This document shows positions 9,466 through 21,291 of a stretch of DNA of 57,500 nucleotides, piece by piece. This stretch comes from Symbiodinium natans. Its lineage: Eukaryota; Sar; Dinophyceae; Suessiales; Symbiodiniaceae. The stretch spans positions 788,955-846,454 of the forward strand of contig CAJNDS010000080.1 in assembly GCA_905221605.1 (NCBI GenBank), written 5' to 3'. How positions within the stretch are numbered: position 1 is the stretch's first letter; every line of letters begins with the position of its first letter. The notes below the pieces were generated by a model. That model was not told the DNA's origin, did not search any database, and worked only from the letters and a program-made list of their open reading frames with translations. The translations under genes and the position numbers were made by a program.

Positions 9466-12400
9466 GGGCCTAAACCCTAAACCCTAAACCCTAAACCTTC
9501 AACCCTCAACCCTAAACCCTAAACCCCAAACCCTCAACCCTAAACCCTCAACCCTAAACCCTAAACCCTAAACCCTAAACCCTAAAACCCAAAACCCAAA
9601 CCCTAAACCCTATGTCCCTACATGCCTTTGACAAGGAGGGGCCCATGGGTTCCTGGGCGTCACAGCCCAGAGGAAGCCGCCATAGCCTGGCAGGGCCAGC
9701 AGCCCCTCCTCGACCTCGCTTGCGGGCACAGGGGGATTTAGGACGTTTAGGGTTTAGGGTTTAGGGTTTAGGGTTTAGGGTTTGGGGTTTGGGGTTTGGG
9801 GTTTCGGGCTAAGGGTTTACAGGTGTGGGCGCCGGATTTAGGACGTTTAGGGTGTATTAGGGCCTTGGGCTTAGGGTTTTGGCATTGCGAGTGGCTTGGG
9901 CTGGCGATTTGGAAGGCCCCTTTGCGTCACTATGTGCTTGGCTTGGTATCACCCCACTCTCCCTAAACCCTAAACCCTAAACCCTAAACCCTAAACCCTA
10001 AACACTAAACCCTAAACCCTAAACCCTAAACCCTAAACCCTAAACCCTAAACCCTAAACCCTAAACCCTAAACCCTAAACGAATCCATTTTCACCTGAAT
10101 TATCCAGATTCTGGGGCCCATGAGGGCTGGTGCAAGGGGCTTCTCAGGCGCTTTGCTTGCGTCCCAGCAAACTGGCACCAGTTTGGAGGCGCGAAGGATA
10201 ACTAGGGGTCGTCCTAAGGGGTCCCGGGCAAACCCTCCATTTCTATGCCCCTGTTATAACTCTGGAGTGATTGGTGCTGCAAAGTTTTGGATTTTGAGGC
10301 TTTGGTGATTCTTGCTTTAAAACGCACACCTCTGGCTCGCAAGCAAGGCGCGCACGACCCAGCGAGGATCACCGCTGCTGGAGAGGAACCTGACGGCAGC
10401 AGACAAAAACTTGGGTTTGGGATGGTTTTCAGGGTTTAGAGGGTTTTGGGGGCTGAAGGGCGCTTAGGGGGTTCAGGGGCTTCGGGGGCTTGAGTTGAGA
10501 GGGTTTAGGGGTTGGGTGCTTTGGCGAACTTTGCATCTCCACAGGCCTTCTCAAAACGGACACGAGATGCAGATGCTTGCACAAAGCACGTAAGCAATGC
10601 CCCTTCCCGACAGTATTGGTTGTCCGCTATCTCAGTTGGTTCCCCTGCACCCTGAACCCAATAAACCCTAAACCCTAAACCCCATAAACCCTAAACCTGA
10701 ACCGCAGATCTATGGAAAACCCTGAGCCCTGAACCCTAAACCCTAAACCCCAAACCCTAAACCCAAAACCCTAAACCCTAAACCCCAAACCCTAAACCCT
10801 AAACTCTAACCTCCGAACCCCCAAAATCGTCCGCCCAGGAGCTCACTGGCAAGGCTCGCCAATGCTCGACAAAAGCCAAGCAGTGCCTTGGTTTCCCCGA
10901 ATACAGGAGCCTAACACGCCTAGGGTTTAGGGTTTAGGGTTTAGGGTTTAGGGTTTAGGGTTTGGGGTTTGGGGTTTGGGGTTTGGGGTTTGGGGTTTAG
11001 GGTTTAGGGTCTGAAAGGGTTTAGGGCTTAGGGTTTGGGGTTGGCGCAGGAGCTCAGGATCTGGCTCGGGTGCGGTCGATATGTCTGTCAACAGGCTCGT
11101 CCAACTCGAACTCCGCTATCGAAGACAGCTTCAATTTTAGAACAACCTTAAAACCTAAACCCTAAGACCTAAACCCTAAACCCTAAACCCCAAACCCTAA
11201 ACCGAACAGCCAGCCAAGGCACTGGAAGTCTTGCGCACAGAAGATCCTCAGCCGATGTCACTCTGCCACTTCCAAGCGTCAACCCGCTTCCAGCAGGGCA
11301 AGAAGGGTTTGCGGGGGGGAGGGAAAGGAGGACGGGCCTGTGGCAGGCCTGTTGCTGAACGAAGCCTACGCAACCCGAAACCCTAGATCCTACACCCTAA
11401 ACCCTAAACCCTAAACCCTAAACCGTAAATCCTAAACCCTAAACCCTAAACCCTAAACCCTAACCCTAAACCCTAAACCCTAAACCCTAAACCCCAAGCA
11501 AGAGAGAAGTCATCCCAGTCTCAGGGCATCCAGCGCAGGGGGTGCGGATGTAGCGCCGGCGGTGAGGTCGATGGTCCAGTTGAGGAACCTGAAAAGACCG
11601 AGACAAATGCCTCCAGGGTTTAGGGTTGAAGGCTTTAAGGGTTTAAGGGTTAGGGGTTTAAGGGTTTAAGGGTTCAAGAGCTTCAGGGTTTAAGGGTTTA
11701 AGGGTTTAAGGGTTTAAGGGTTTAAGGGTTTAGGGGTTTTAGGGTTTAAGGGTTTGAGGGTTTAAGCGTTTCAGGGTCTAAGGCTTTCCAGGTTTAAGGG
11801 TTTCGGGTTTTAGGGTTTAGGGCTTTAGGATTGAGGGTTTTAAGGTTAAGGGCTTAGGGATTTCATAGAGATCATTGCCCTCTCTCCTGACCATGGGCTG
11901 CCGTTCTTGCCGCCATTCTCCGTCCGGGATGACTGGCTAATCAACTAGAGGGTTAGGGTTTAGGGTTTAGGGTTTAGGGTTTAAGGTTTAGGGTTTAGGG
12001 TTTAGGGTTTAGGGTTTAGGGTTTAGGGTTAGGGTCACGACTCGTTCAACCCGAAACGTTCAGTTCTCAAACTTACGGTCCCTTTCTGGGTCCCCTAGAA
12101 TGTTCGGGCCACATCTGTACATATGCACATACGCAGACAAAGATACAGGACTATGGATATAACATATCCTCCCCAAACTTCGGACATGAAAATACCGCTC
12201 TAACCCTAAACCCTAGCCCTAAACCCTAAACCCTAGCCCTAAACCCTAAACCCTAAACCCTAAATCCTCAACCCTAAACCCTAAACCCCGATAAATACAG
12301 GAGCCCGAAGTCTTCTTGAATCCTGGGGGCGACATGCCGTGCTGGGCCGCGAGAGCCGAAGCAGCTCCGCACATCTCCAGAGACACCTCCAGGAACAAGT

Positions 12401-12545
12401 GAGAGAGGGTGGAGGGTGTAGGGTTTAGGGTTTAGGGTTTAGGGTTTAGGGTTTAGGGCTTAGGGCTTAGAGCTTTGGGGTTTACGTTTAGGGTTTAGGG
12501 TTGAGGGTTGAGGGTTGAAGGTTGAGGGTTCAGGATTCGGCTTGG
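9466..12545. repeat. Telomere-like mosaic, segment D
   Basis: C-rich arrays lie at about 9469-9612, 9959-10080 (nearly pure), 10646-10812, 11144-11205, 11373-11495 and 12201-12288. G-rich arrays lie at about 9745-9812, 10418-10520 (decayed), 10919-11045, 11613-11865 (TTTAAGGG octamers dominate), 11949-12032 and 12416-12545. A 20-bp direct repeat beginning GGATTTAGGACG occurs at 9734 and 9834, around the G-rich array and adjoining bases. The spacer 10081-10417 (about 340 bp) holds nothing I recognise. Confidence 0.9.
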
Positions 12546-12930
12546 GGGGCCACATCAACCACACAGCACAAGCTCTGTTCCACGAGAGCCGACCTACCGC
12601 TACCGCATATCTAGGGGTTGTGCGGGGGAAGAAGTCGCAGGGTCCCCCCCCAGGGGTCCCTCCTTACATCCCTTAAAGCACGTGAAGGGGGTTTTGGCTC
12701 ATCGAACATACTCTAGTAGAAAGCATGGTAGCTAATTTATTAGAGAAAGTGCACGATCCCAATGTTCAGGTTAGATGGCTCCACTTCAATGCGAGCCCCA
12801 TCCCTTATGCAAACCCTTCTTCCAGTGCAACTCCGAACCTCCGCACGGCAAGTCTATTCTTATCTGCCTCCGCTACGACACTACGATCCCCAAAACGCAG
12901 AGCCTTTGAGAGAATCAGCACCGCACCGAC
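12546..12930. other. Spacer, about 385 bp, no gene seen
   Basis: It contains a short C run and a 90-codon frame (12725-12997) whose C-terminal third is translated CCCTAAA repeat, so it is not a convincing gene. Confidence 0.45.
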
Positions 12931-15110
12931 CCTAAACCCTAAACCCCTAACCCTGAAACCGAAACCCCAAACCCTAAACCCTGACCCTAAACCCTAACCC
13001 CCAAACCCTAAACCCTAAGCCCCAAAACCCCAAAACCCCAAACCCTAAACCCTAAACCCTATGCCTCGTCCGACTGCGAGGCGGAGGCAACACGGAAGGT
13101 GCTCTGCGAACTGGTGGCTTGGTCCGCCAGCCGCGCAAGCTGCGAAAGCCTGGGTTTAGGGTTGAGGGTTTAGGGGTTTAGGGTTGAGGGTTTAGGGGTT
13201 TAGGGTTGAGGGTTTAGGGGTTTAGGGTTGAGGGTTTAGGGGTTTAGGGTTGAGGGTTTAGGGGTTTAGGGTTGTTGTTTAGAGGGTTTTTAGAAGGCTT
13301 TTGGGGGGTTTAGCGTGAACCACGAAGAGCTGAGTGAAAACCCCTAGACCGCACCACTGGGTGGAAGCGGGAAACCCAACCCAAAACCCACATGAATATA
13401 GAAAGGGAGGCGAGGGTCCGTGAATGCTGGCGCATACAAACCCTTTTTCACTCCCATGTGACCTTTAGACCCCTTATACTGCCACCCACTCTATCCATTG
13501 GCCTCGCGAGCCTTTGGAATCGTGTCAAGTGGCAGAACTCAAAACTGATCCCCGCTAGACCTCTTATGAAAAGCCTCGAGTAAACCCCCCATACACCCGA
13601 TCAGCCCCAAACCCCAAAACCCCCAAAGCCCCTAAGGGAACCATGGGGCAGGACAGCCCTAAAAGGTTTATGATCCATAGGTTGGACAAATAGGCCTTAA
13701 GGCAGTACAGCTTGGAATCACTAAGGACTTCGGTAGTTTCAGCCAAAACCCGAAACCCGAAAATCCTAAACCCTAGCCCTAAACCCTAAACCCTAAACCC
13801 TAAACCCTAAACCCTAAACCCTAAACCCTAAACCCTAAACCCTAAACCCTAAACCCTAAACCCGACTTCAGGGTTCGTTCTGTCCCTAGGGCTCTGCAAG
13901 CTGAGGCGCAGTGCGAAGGCCGGCTCGAGCACGCGAGCGGCTGGCGGCTGCAGGCCGAAGCAGAAGCGGCACCTCGGGTGGTTTAGGGTTTAGGGTTTAG
14001 GGTTTAGGGTTTAGGGTTTAGGGTTTAGGGTTTAGGGTTTAGGGTTTAGGGTTTAGGGTTTAGGGTTTAGGGTTTAGGGTTGCAACGATATTTGCCACCA
14101 CCCGAGCCGGTCCGCCAATGCTGTTAAGGCCCCAAACACGATACCACACTTCTCGTCGCAGGTTTCGGACTCATAGCGCGCAACGACGCAGCGTCGAAAC
14201 GATGTGGATGTAGGATGCGCTTGGACCCGGGCGCGGGGCGCATCGGGCAAGAATGCAGCCCATTCACTGGATTCACTGTAGGAGGCTGGCAGACTTAGGA
14301 GGGTCGGCGGGTTTAGTGTTTAGGGTTTAGGGTTTCGGGTTGAGGGTTAGGTTTTAAGTTTAGGGTTTAGGGTTTAGGGTGTGGGGGTTTAGGGTTTAGG
14401 GTCTAGGGTTTAGGGTTTAGGGTGTCGGGTTTAGGGTTTAGGGTTTGGGGTTTAGGGTTTAGGGTTTACGGTTCAGGGGTTTAGGGGTTTAGGTTAGGGT
14501 ATTCCCCCCCCCCTCCAGCCCTAAACCCCAGACCTTCACGGCGAATCCTTTACCCTGAAACCCTGACCCTGAACCCAAGCCCTACTGCTCTTTAACCAAA
14601 ACCCTAAACCCTACAACCGTAAAGAGACCCACCCCCTAATTATATCCCTAAACCCTTAAACTTAAACCCTACAAACCCTATGTCAAGCCTACAGACCTAA
14701 ACCCTACAAGCCATTCCCCCCAGCGTTGGGCGGGGTGGGGTGGGAAACAGAGGGATGCGACCCTGCACCATGTATGCCCTCAACTGCACTCAGATCTGTA
14801 GTTAGTAGTATGATTCAGGGAATAAACTTCAAACTTCAACCCTAAATCCCATACCCTATACCCTGAACCCTGAACCCTAAACCCTAAACTCCTAAACCTC
14901 ATGGGATGGGGCCTTGGTGGTGGATTCCTTGGAGGCCGTGTGACATGCCTGGTCCGCATAACACTCGTGCCTGCTGGAGCTGGCAACCAAGTGGTTCGTA
15001 AGGTGCCCAGCCCTAGTGAAACCCTAGACCCTACATTGGCCTACATCCTTAACCCTAAATCCTAAACCCTGTCTACATCCTAACCCTAAACCCTAAACCT
15101 AAATCCTAAG
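12930..15110. repeat. Telomere-like mosaic, segment E
   Basis: C-rich arrays lie at about 12930-13062, 13748-13862 (nearly pure), 14520-14700 (decayed), 14838-14903 and 15016-15105. G-rich arrays lie at about 13152-13275, 13979-14080 (pure) and 14309-14497. The spacer 13311-13740 (about 430 bp) contains frames of about 60 codons on both strands with no recognisable content. The spacer 14081-14308 is GC-rich and featureless to me. Confidence 0.9.
13152..13275 (+). repeat. 22-bp higher-order repeat built of telomere variants
   Basis: Units of TTTAGGG + TTGAGGG + TTTAGGGG repeat five to six times in register. This means amplification of a three-repeat block and not simple addition of single heptamers. 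Confidence 0.85.
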
Positions 15111-17410
15111 TCTTCTCATGCCAGCTTTGTCACCGTTAAAGGAGGTACAAACATGCGCGAAGTCCGCGGACAGTGCGCTCCAACAACAGGCTGTTGGGCA
15201 CTGGTCACACACTTCATGGGGTCGATGAGGTGTCCTGTTACCCACGCATTCTCCAAGTTAGTTTCTCATCGTACATCACCATGGCCACTCTAGTCCCTAG
15301 AGGATGTTTTGGGTTACAGGGTTTGGGGTTTAGGGTTTAGGGTTTAGGGTTTAGGGTTTAGGGTTTAGAGTTTAGTAGGGCTTAAGGTTTTTGCAACTTG
15401 GGACTTAGGGTTTACGGTTTGGGCTCTGTCAAAGCTCCGGTGGGCTGATCCCTAGCTCGCGGTCCCACCTGGGCCTCTTCAAGCCCGAAAGCCCTAGAGC
15501 CCTAGAGCCCTAGAGCCCTGGGGCCCTAGAGCCCTGAAAAGCCCTAAAGCTCTACAGCCCTTAAGCCCTACACCCCTGCGCCCCTAAACCCTACACCCTG
15601 CGCCCGAAACCCGAACCTGAAAGCCCTAAAGCCTAAACCCTAAACCCCAAACCCTAAACACCAAAACCCCAAAGCCCAAACCCGAAACCCTAAACCCCCA
15701 AACCCTAAACCCCAAACCCTAAACACTAAACCCCAAACCCCATACCCTAAACCCCAAACCCTAAACCCTAAACCCTAAACCCTCAAAGGACCTGACCATG
15801 TTCCTCCCCAAGGCGCCCAGCGAAGGTGGAGGTGAGGGCCGCCGAGGGGGCCAAGACTAGCACCTCGGGGTTTAGGGTTTAGGGTTTGGGGTTTAGGGTT
15901 TAGGGTTTCGGGTTTAGGTTTAGCGTTTAGGGTTTGGGGTTTGGGGTTTAGGGTTTAGGGTTTGAGGTTAGGGCTTAGGGTTTGGGGTTTGGGGTTTAGG
16001 GTTTGGGGTTTGGGGTTTAGGGTTTAGGGTTTAGGGCTTAGGATTTGGGGTTTGGGGTTTAGGGTTTGGGGTTTAGGGTTTAGGGTTTAGGGTCTGGGGT
16101 TTAGGGTTTGGGGTTTGGGGTTTAGGGCTTGGGGTTTAGGGCTATGGGCTTAGGGTTTGGGGTTTAGGGTTTGGGGTTTGGGCTTTGGGGTTCAGGGTTT
16201 GGGGTTTAGGGTTTAGGTTTAGGGATACTTTAACCCAGGCATATGCTCCCTGATGAGGGAGCTGCGGTGTTTGCACTCGGGGCATAGCTACAGGCTTGCT
16301 TGGGTTAAAAGTACTCCCCCACCCCCTATTGCCAGATTCCCGAACAAACGGTTCTGAAAAGGCATCCCGCTCATGGCTTCCTTGCTGCCACCCTAAACCC
16401 TAAACCCTAAACCCTAAACCCTAAACCCTAAACCCCAAACCCTAAACCCTACATTAGACAGCTTAGGAACCCAGGGCACCCTAGAAGGTGGGATCATCTA
16501 CCCAAATACCAGAATCAACCCTAAACCCTAAACCCTAACCCGTGTAAGGTTCATGTCTTTCGTCCCCAAGAGAAGTACCGAGCCCTGTAAGCTCTCAGAG
16601 TTCCCGATTTCCCTCAACACACCCAGGGCTGACACCTCGAGACGCTCGGCCATTTCCTGAGCAAGGCGAGTGGGGTTTAGGGTTTAGGGTTTGGGGTTTG
16701 GGGTTTAGGGTTTAGGGTTTCGGGTTTAGGGTTGAGGTTTCAGGGCTTAGGAACCTTGAGGCAACCCACAGGGCCGTCAATCCAAACAGCCAGCTTTGGG
16801 GAAAAAATGGAGCGGAAGGAGTATCCCTAAACCCTAAATCCTAAACCCTCAACCCTAAACCCTAAGCCCTAAACCCTAAACCCACTTGCGGATCCCAGCT
16901 ATCTCCAAGGCCGAGATTCAGCCACAGGCGAAAACGAGCGTGGTGGGCCCAAGAAGAGCTGAATGCCTGCTCTTGGGCTCTTGGGTTTAGGGTTTAGGGT
17001 TTAGGGTTTAGGGTTTAGGGTTTAGGGTTTAGGGTTTAGGGTTTAGGGTTTGGGGTCTAGGGTCTAGGGATTGGGGTCTGGGGTCTGGGGTCTAGTGTCG
17101 AGGGTCTACTTGGGGCGTAGGAGGCATTCTTCCAAGGGGCCGTGGTCGTAGGCCAGCCGCTGTGTCGCCGCGCTCAGTGCGCCGGGCCCAGCGTCCAGGA
17201 CCACGAGCTCCGCGCGGTGCCGCAGGGGAGGCCGGCCTTGGGGTTTGGGGTTTAGGGTTTAGGGTTTAGGGTTTAGGGTTTAGGGTTTGGGGTTTCGGGT
17301 TTAGGGTTTAGGGTTTAGGGTTTAGGGTTTCGGGTATAGGGTTCGGGTTTAAGCTTCAAAATAGAGTTCCCTCACGGGGTTTACGTGGAATGTTCGGCCA
17401 GCTATTTAGG

Positions 17411-17491
17411 GGACAGGAGTAGGGGGACCCTTGGGGATATAGACCCTCTGAACAAGGCCCCTGCTTAAGAGCGCCAGAAGAGGGTGAAGAA
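17411..17491 (+). repeat. Dispersed repeat, copy 1
   Basis: This stretch of about 80 bp, containing CCCTTGGGGATATAGACCCT, recurs in the same orientation at 52269-52350 with roughly a dozen differences by eye. In both places it sits beside telomere-like arrays. Function unknown. Confidence 0.8.
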
Positions 17492-18001
17492 GGGTTCCCT
17501 TTTAAGTATCCCCCTTACCCTAAACCCTAAACCCTAAACCCTAAACCCTAAACCCTAAACCCTAAACCCTAAACCCCTAATAAATAATATACCCTAAACC
17601 TAAACCCTAAACCCCTAATAAATAATATACCCTAAAGCCTACCTATGATTATGGCAGCAAGGTTCGAACCCAACTGCCAAGTGGCAGAGGCCGCCACGGA
17701 CGCCGTTGAACCACTGGAACCTGAGAGTTCAAAAGTAGCAACTGCCAGACTTCAAGGGTTTAGGGTTTAGGGTTTAGGGTTTAGGGTTTAGGGTTTAGGG
17801 TTTAGGGTTTAGGGTTTAGGGTTTAGGGTTTAGGGTTTAGGGGGGGCTGAGGAGTCCCACACTCCCTGACTCTAACACTTCAGGAAGCCAGGCTCTAGGT
17901 TTTAGGGATTGGTTTGATGATTGGACGTACGAGAACTTTTCATGAAAAGCAGGCATCAAGGCATCAACTGAACCTCCGAATCCCTCAACCCTGAACCCCA
18001 A

Positions 18002-18002
<1 letters not shown>

Positions 18003-18033
<31 letters not shown>

Positions 18034-18041
18034 AAAAAAAC
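18003..18041 (+). repeat. Abutting C run and A run
   Basis: About 20 consecutive C are followed directly by 18 consecutive A, inside a C-rich telomere-like array. Polymerase slippage or assembly error is possible here. Confidence 0.8.
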
Positions 18042-19053
18042 ACTAAACCCCAAATACTGAACCCTAAAGTCGAAACCCCAAATACTGAACCTTGAACCCG
18101 AAACCCCAAATACTTGTAGGCACGTCACCCTAAACCCTAAACCCTAAACCCTAAAACCTAAACCCTAAACCCTAAACCCTAAACCCTAAACCCTAAACCC
18201 TAAACCCTAAACCCTGAGTCCAAATGGCAAGGACCGCATGGCCGTGAGGATGTGGTGGCCTTCCTGACAGAAAGAGGGCTTCGGGGTATAGGGTTCAGGG
18301 GGTTTAGGGCGTCAAAGGGTTTAGGGTTTAGGGTTTAGGGTTTAGGGTTTAGGGTTCAGGCTTCAGGGTGCAGGGTTCAGGGTTCAGGGTTCAGGGTTAG
18401 GGACTGCCATAAGCCCTGGTCAGGGGATGTTGGGATTGTCTTGAACACTTTCATCGTCCGAGGCCTTGTGGCGAACCCGACGCCCCAGAAAAGGAACAAC
18501 CAGGGTAGCCCTAAACCCTAAACCCTATACCCTACACCCTGAACCCTAAACCCTAAACCCCAAACCCCAAACCCTAAACCCGAAACCCTAAACCCTAAAC
18601 CCTCTTCCAGTTGCCGAGAAAGGCTCGCGCTCGGCCGTCAGGTCCCCGGCCGAAAACAGCGGAAGGGCGAGTCCGATCCTGTCCATGGAGCACCCTCTCA
18701 GGGCTTATATAGGGTTTAGGGTTTAGGGTTTGGGGTTTAGGGTTTAGGGTTTGGGGTTTGGGGTTTAGGGTTTAGGGTTTAGGGTTTAGGGTTTAGGATT
18801 CAGGGTTTAGGGTTTAGGGTTTAGGGTTTAGGGTTTAGGGTTTAGGGTTTGGGGTTTAGGGTTCAAGGTGTGGTTCCGTCCTCACCGGGTCGCCGACCGG
18901 CAGCTCACAGCCTGCTAGGGCGAGGGAAATTAAGGGGCATATGCCTTGATCTTATTCCCCGTTTAGGGTTTAGGGTGTAGGGTCTAGGGTTTAGGGTTTA
19001 GGGTTTAGGGTTTAGGGTTTAGGGATTACCCATATTGAAGTCTAATGTGCTGA

Positions 19054-19152
19054 TGTCGTCCCTATATACCTAAGTAGCCGCTAAACAGCCCCCCAAAAAC
19101 CCCTAAGGTCCCTTATAAGGGACCATCCTTCAGTCCCTTGAGGAAAGCCTTC
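19054..19152 (+). repeat. Dispersed repeat with an 18-bp perfect palindrome
   Basis: From GTCCCTATATACCTAAGTAG to about CAGTCCCTTGAGG this matches 38942-39015 in the same orientation. It includes the perfect palindrome GGTCCCTTATAAGGGACC at 19107-19124, which is degenerate in the other copy. No coding potential is seen. Confidence 0.75.
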
Positions 19153-19198
19153 TGGCACTTCACGGGCCCAAAGCCCAAAGCCTTTGGACCGTAAACCG

Positions 19199-19316
19199 TT
19201 TAGGGCTCATTTGTTTAAGGTTTAGGGTTGAGGGTTTAGGGTTTAGGGTTTAGGGTTTAGGGTTGAGGGTTGAGGGGTTGAGCGGTTTAGGGGTTTAGGG
19301 TTTAGCGTTTAGGGCC
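19199..19316 (+). repeat. G-rich telomere-like array bounded by short direct repeats
   Basis: A TTTAGGG/TTGAGGG array whose left edge (19186-19198) and right edge (19320-19332) carry GGACC[G/A]TAAACCG, 12 of 13 bases the same. This fits an insertion with target duplication, but a 13-bp repeat could also arise in other ways. Confidence 0.6.
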
Positions 19317-19330
19317 AAAGGACCATAAAC

Positions 19331-19434
19331 CGAGTATCTGCGTAAAAGACCGCCGAAAGGATGAATGATTGTAATCCACGTGCCCTTCTAAGCAAGAATA
19401 TTCTACTTGTGGGGCGTTCTTACGCAGATAGTCG
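19331..19434. mobile_element. 104-bp MITE-like element with 15-bp terminal inverted repeats
   Basis: The left end CGAGTATCTGCGTAA is matched by the reverse complement of the right end with 14 of 15 bases. The interior is non-coding. There is no clear target duplication, and no second copy was noticed in the window. It is probably a non-autonomous DNA transposon or a fold-back relic. Confidence 0.6.
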
Positions 19435-19582
19435 AAAAAAATTACGGCTCATCTGGCCCCCTAGCTGTTAATCCTCATCCTGTCTTCAACCCCAACGTGA
19501 CTTCGAAACATGCATTCCTCCACCCTGCTCCCAAGACGCCCCTTACGTAGCGACAGCCCTTATGAACCCTAAACCCTAAACC

Positions 19583-20025
19583 CTCAAGACGAAAAAATAG
19601 AAATTGTAGGTGGTATCAGTCTGAACTTTCCAAGATATTCAACTGACAAACAGAGTTTGAGTAAATTAAGCCAAAGTGCCTGGACGGCCAGATGCTCAAT
19701 TTACTTAACCCCCCCCCCCTCCCATCAACAGCACCCTCCACCCCCTCCCCCCCCACCCCCCCCCCGAAAGCCCCATTCCCCCCTCCGACCCGAAAGTATA
19801 AAAAAGAAAAAACGTTCGGTCAAAAGTTTCGGTCAAAACGATTTCGGTCAAAACTTTCTGGGACCCAAACCCTATACAATTCGATTAACCAATCCCCCCA
19901 ACCCTCCTCAAGGCTCCCTCTGCGTGCTGAGGCGCATTCGCAGCCAGGAGCGCCCTGTGTTGGCAGCTGGCCACCAATCCGCAACTCGAAGAAGTTGCCC
20001 TCGGCTCAAGAGAGTTTAGGGCTTT
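19583..20025. other. Spacer, about 440 bp, with C-rich runs and a 3x TTCGGTCAAAA repeat
   Basis: C runs occupy about 19709-19765. Three copies of TTCGGTCAAAA lie at 19815-19857. The two overlapping frames of 111-120 codons are proline-rich translations of the C runs and are not credible genes. Confidence 0.6.
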
Positions 20026-21234
20026 GAGTTCAGGGATAAGGTTTAGGGTTTAGGGCTTCGGGTTGTAGGGTTTAGGGTTTAGGGTTTAGGGCTTGGGTTT
20101 TAGCTTGAATTGTGCAGCTGCTGCGGAATCTGTCTATGGGGCTTAAGGTTTTTTTCTCGGGTGCGAAGGCTTTGTACGGCATGTAGGCTTCCTTTCAAAC
20201 CCTGCTGCATGCTTGCCTGCCCTTGTACGCCCCTAAACCCCTTGAACCCTTAAACCCTTATCCCCTAAACCCTTAAACCCCTACACCCCTAAACCCCTAA
20301 CACCCCTAAACCCCTAAACCCCTACACCCCTAAACCCCTAACCCCTAACCCCTACACCCCTAAACCCCTAAACCCTTAACCCCTACACCCCTAAACCCCT
20401 AAACCCCCTAAACCCCTAACCCCTAAACCCTAAACCCTAGCCCCTAAACCGTAACACCCCTAGCCCCTAAACCCCTAAACCCCCTAAACCCCTAAACCCT
20501 AAACCCCTAAACCCCCTAAACCCCTAACCCGTACACCCCTAACCCCTAAACCCTAAACCCTAAACCCCTAACCCCTAACCCCTACACCCCTAACCCCCAA
20601 ACCCTAAACCCCTAAACCCCTAAACCCTAACCCTTACCCCTACACCCCTAAACCCTAAACCCCTAAACCCCTAAACCCCTAAACCCCTAAACCCCTAAAC
20701 CCTAAACCCTAAACCCTAAACCCTAAACCCTAAACCCCTAAACCCCTAAACCCCTAAAACCGTAAAACCGTAACACCCAATGCACCACCCGACTTCTGGC
20801 ACCCCAGGGGCTTCTCAGGTCGCAGACGCGAGAGCTCATGGATCTGATGGTGCAGAAACGAAAACCCAGGGTTTAGGGTTTAGGGTTTAGGGTTTAGGGT
20901 TTAGGGTTTAGGGTTTAGGGTTTAGGGTTTAGGGTTTAGGGTTTAGGGTTTAGGGTTTAGGGTTTAGGGTTTAGGGTTTAGGGTTTAGGGCTCGAAAACT
21001 CGAAGGCGAATTCCTGGGGTCATTGTCATTCGTATCAGCAGTAGCAGTAGTCTTATGAACTCATGACCAGCACCCTGAGCCTGAAACCCTCAACCCCAAA
21101 CCCTAAACCGGAAACCCTACACCACCAGTTCTGGGAAAGTCTCTACCGGGATGGCCGGATTCGAGGAGCACGACGGGGTCGCTGTGCCGTTGCCTGGCTG
21201 TTCTTAGGAGGGGAGGATCTTAGGGTAGGTTTGG

Positions 21235-21291
21235 TATGGACCCTTAAAACGGAGACTTCAGAACCTTCAAAAAAGGAGGTAAGGGTCCATA
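21235..21291. repeat. 57-bp stem-loop with 12-bp perfect arms
   Basis: TATGGACCCTTA at 21235-21246 is exactly complementary to TAAGGGTCCATA at 21280-21291, with a 33-nt loop. A further TTAAGGGTCC follows directly. The 104-codon frame covering this region has no recognisable motif. Confidence 0.7.

Larger units (their letters stand above)
15310..19030. repeat. Telomere-like mosaic, segment F
   Basis: G-rich arrays lie at about 15310-15430, 15867-16224 (TTTAGGG and TTTGGGG mixed), 16673-16755, 16984-17108, 17236-17355, 17756-17846, 18279-18393, 18711-18868 and 18961-19024. C-rich arrays lie at about 15485-15785 (starting with CCCTAGAG units), 16391-16452, 16518-16542, 16825-16882, 17515-17636, 17976-18115, 18127-18213 and 18509-18604. 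Within 17571-17636 a C-rich block carrying CTAATAAATAATATA is duplicated with a 38-bp period. Spacers are 60-205 bp; none shows a gene. Confidence 0.9.

Noticed and set aside
17650-17690. GGTTCGAACCC as a tRNA B box
   Set aside because: The flanks do not form a T-arm on either strand and no A box or acceptor stem is visible.
20230-20775. CRISPR-like array
   Set aside because: Units are 7-8 bp tandem repeats without unique spacers; this is a telomere-like satellite.
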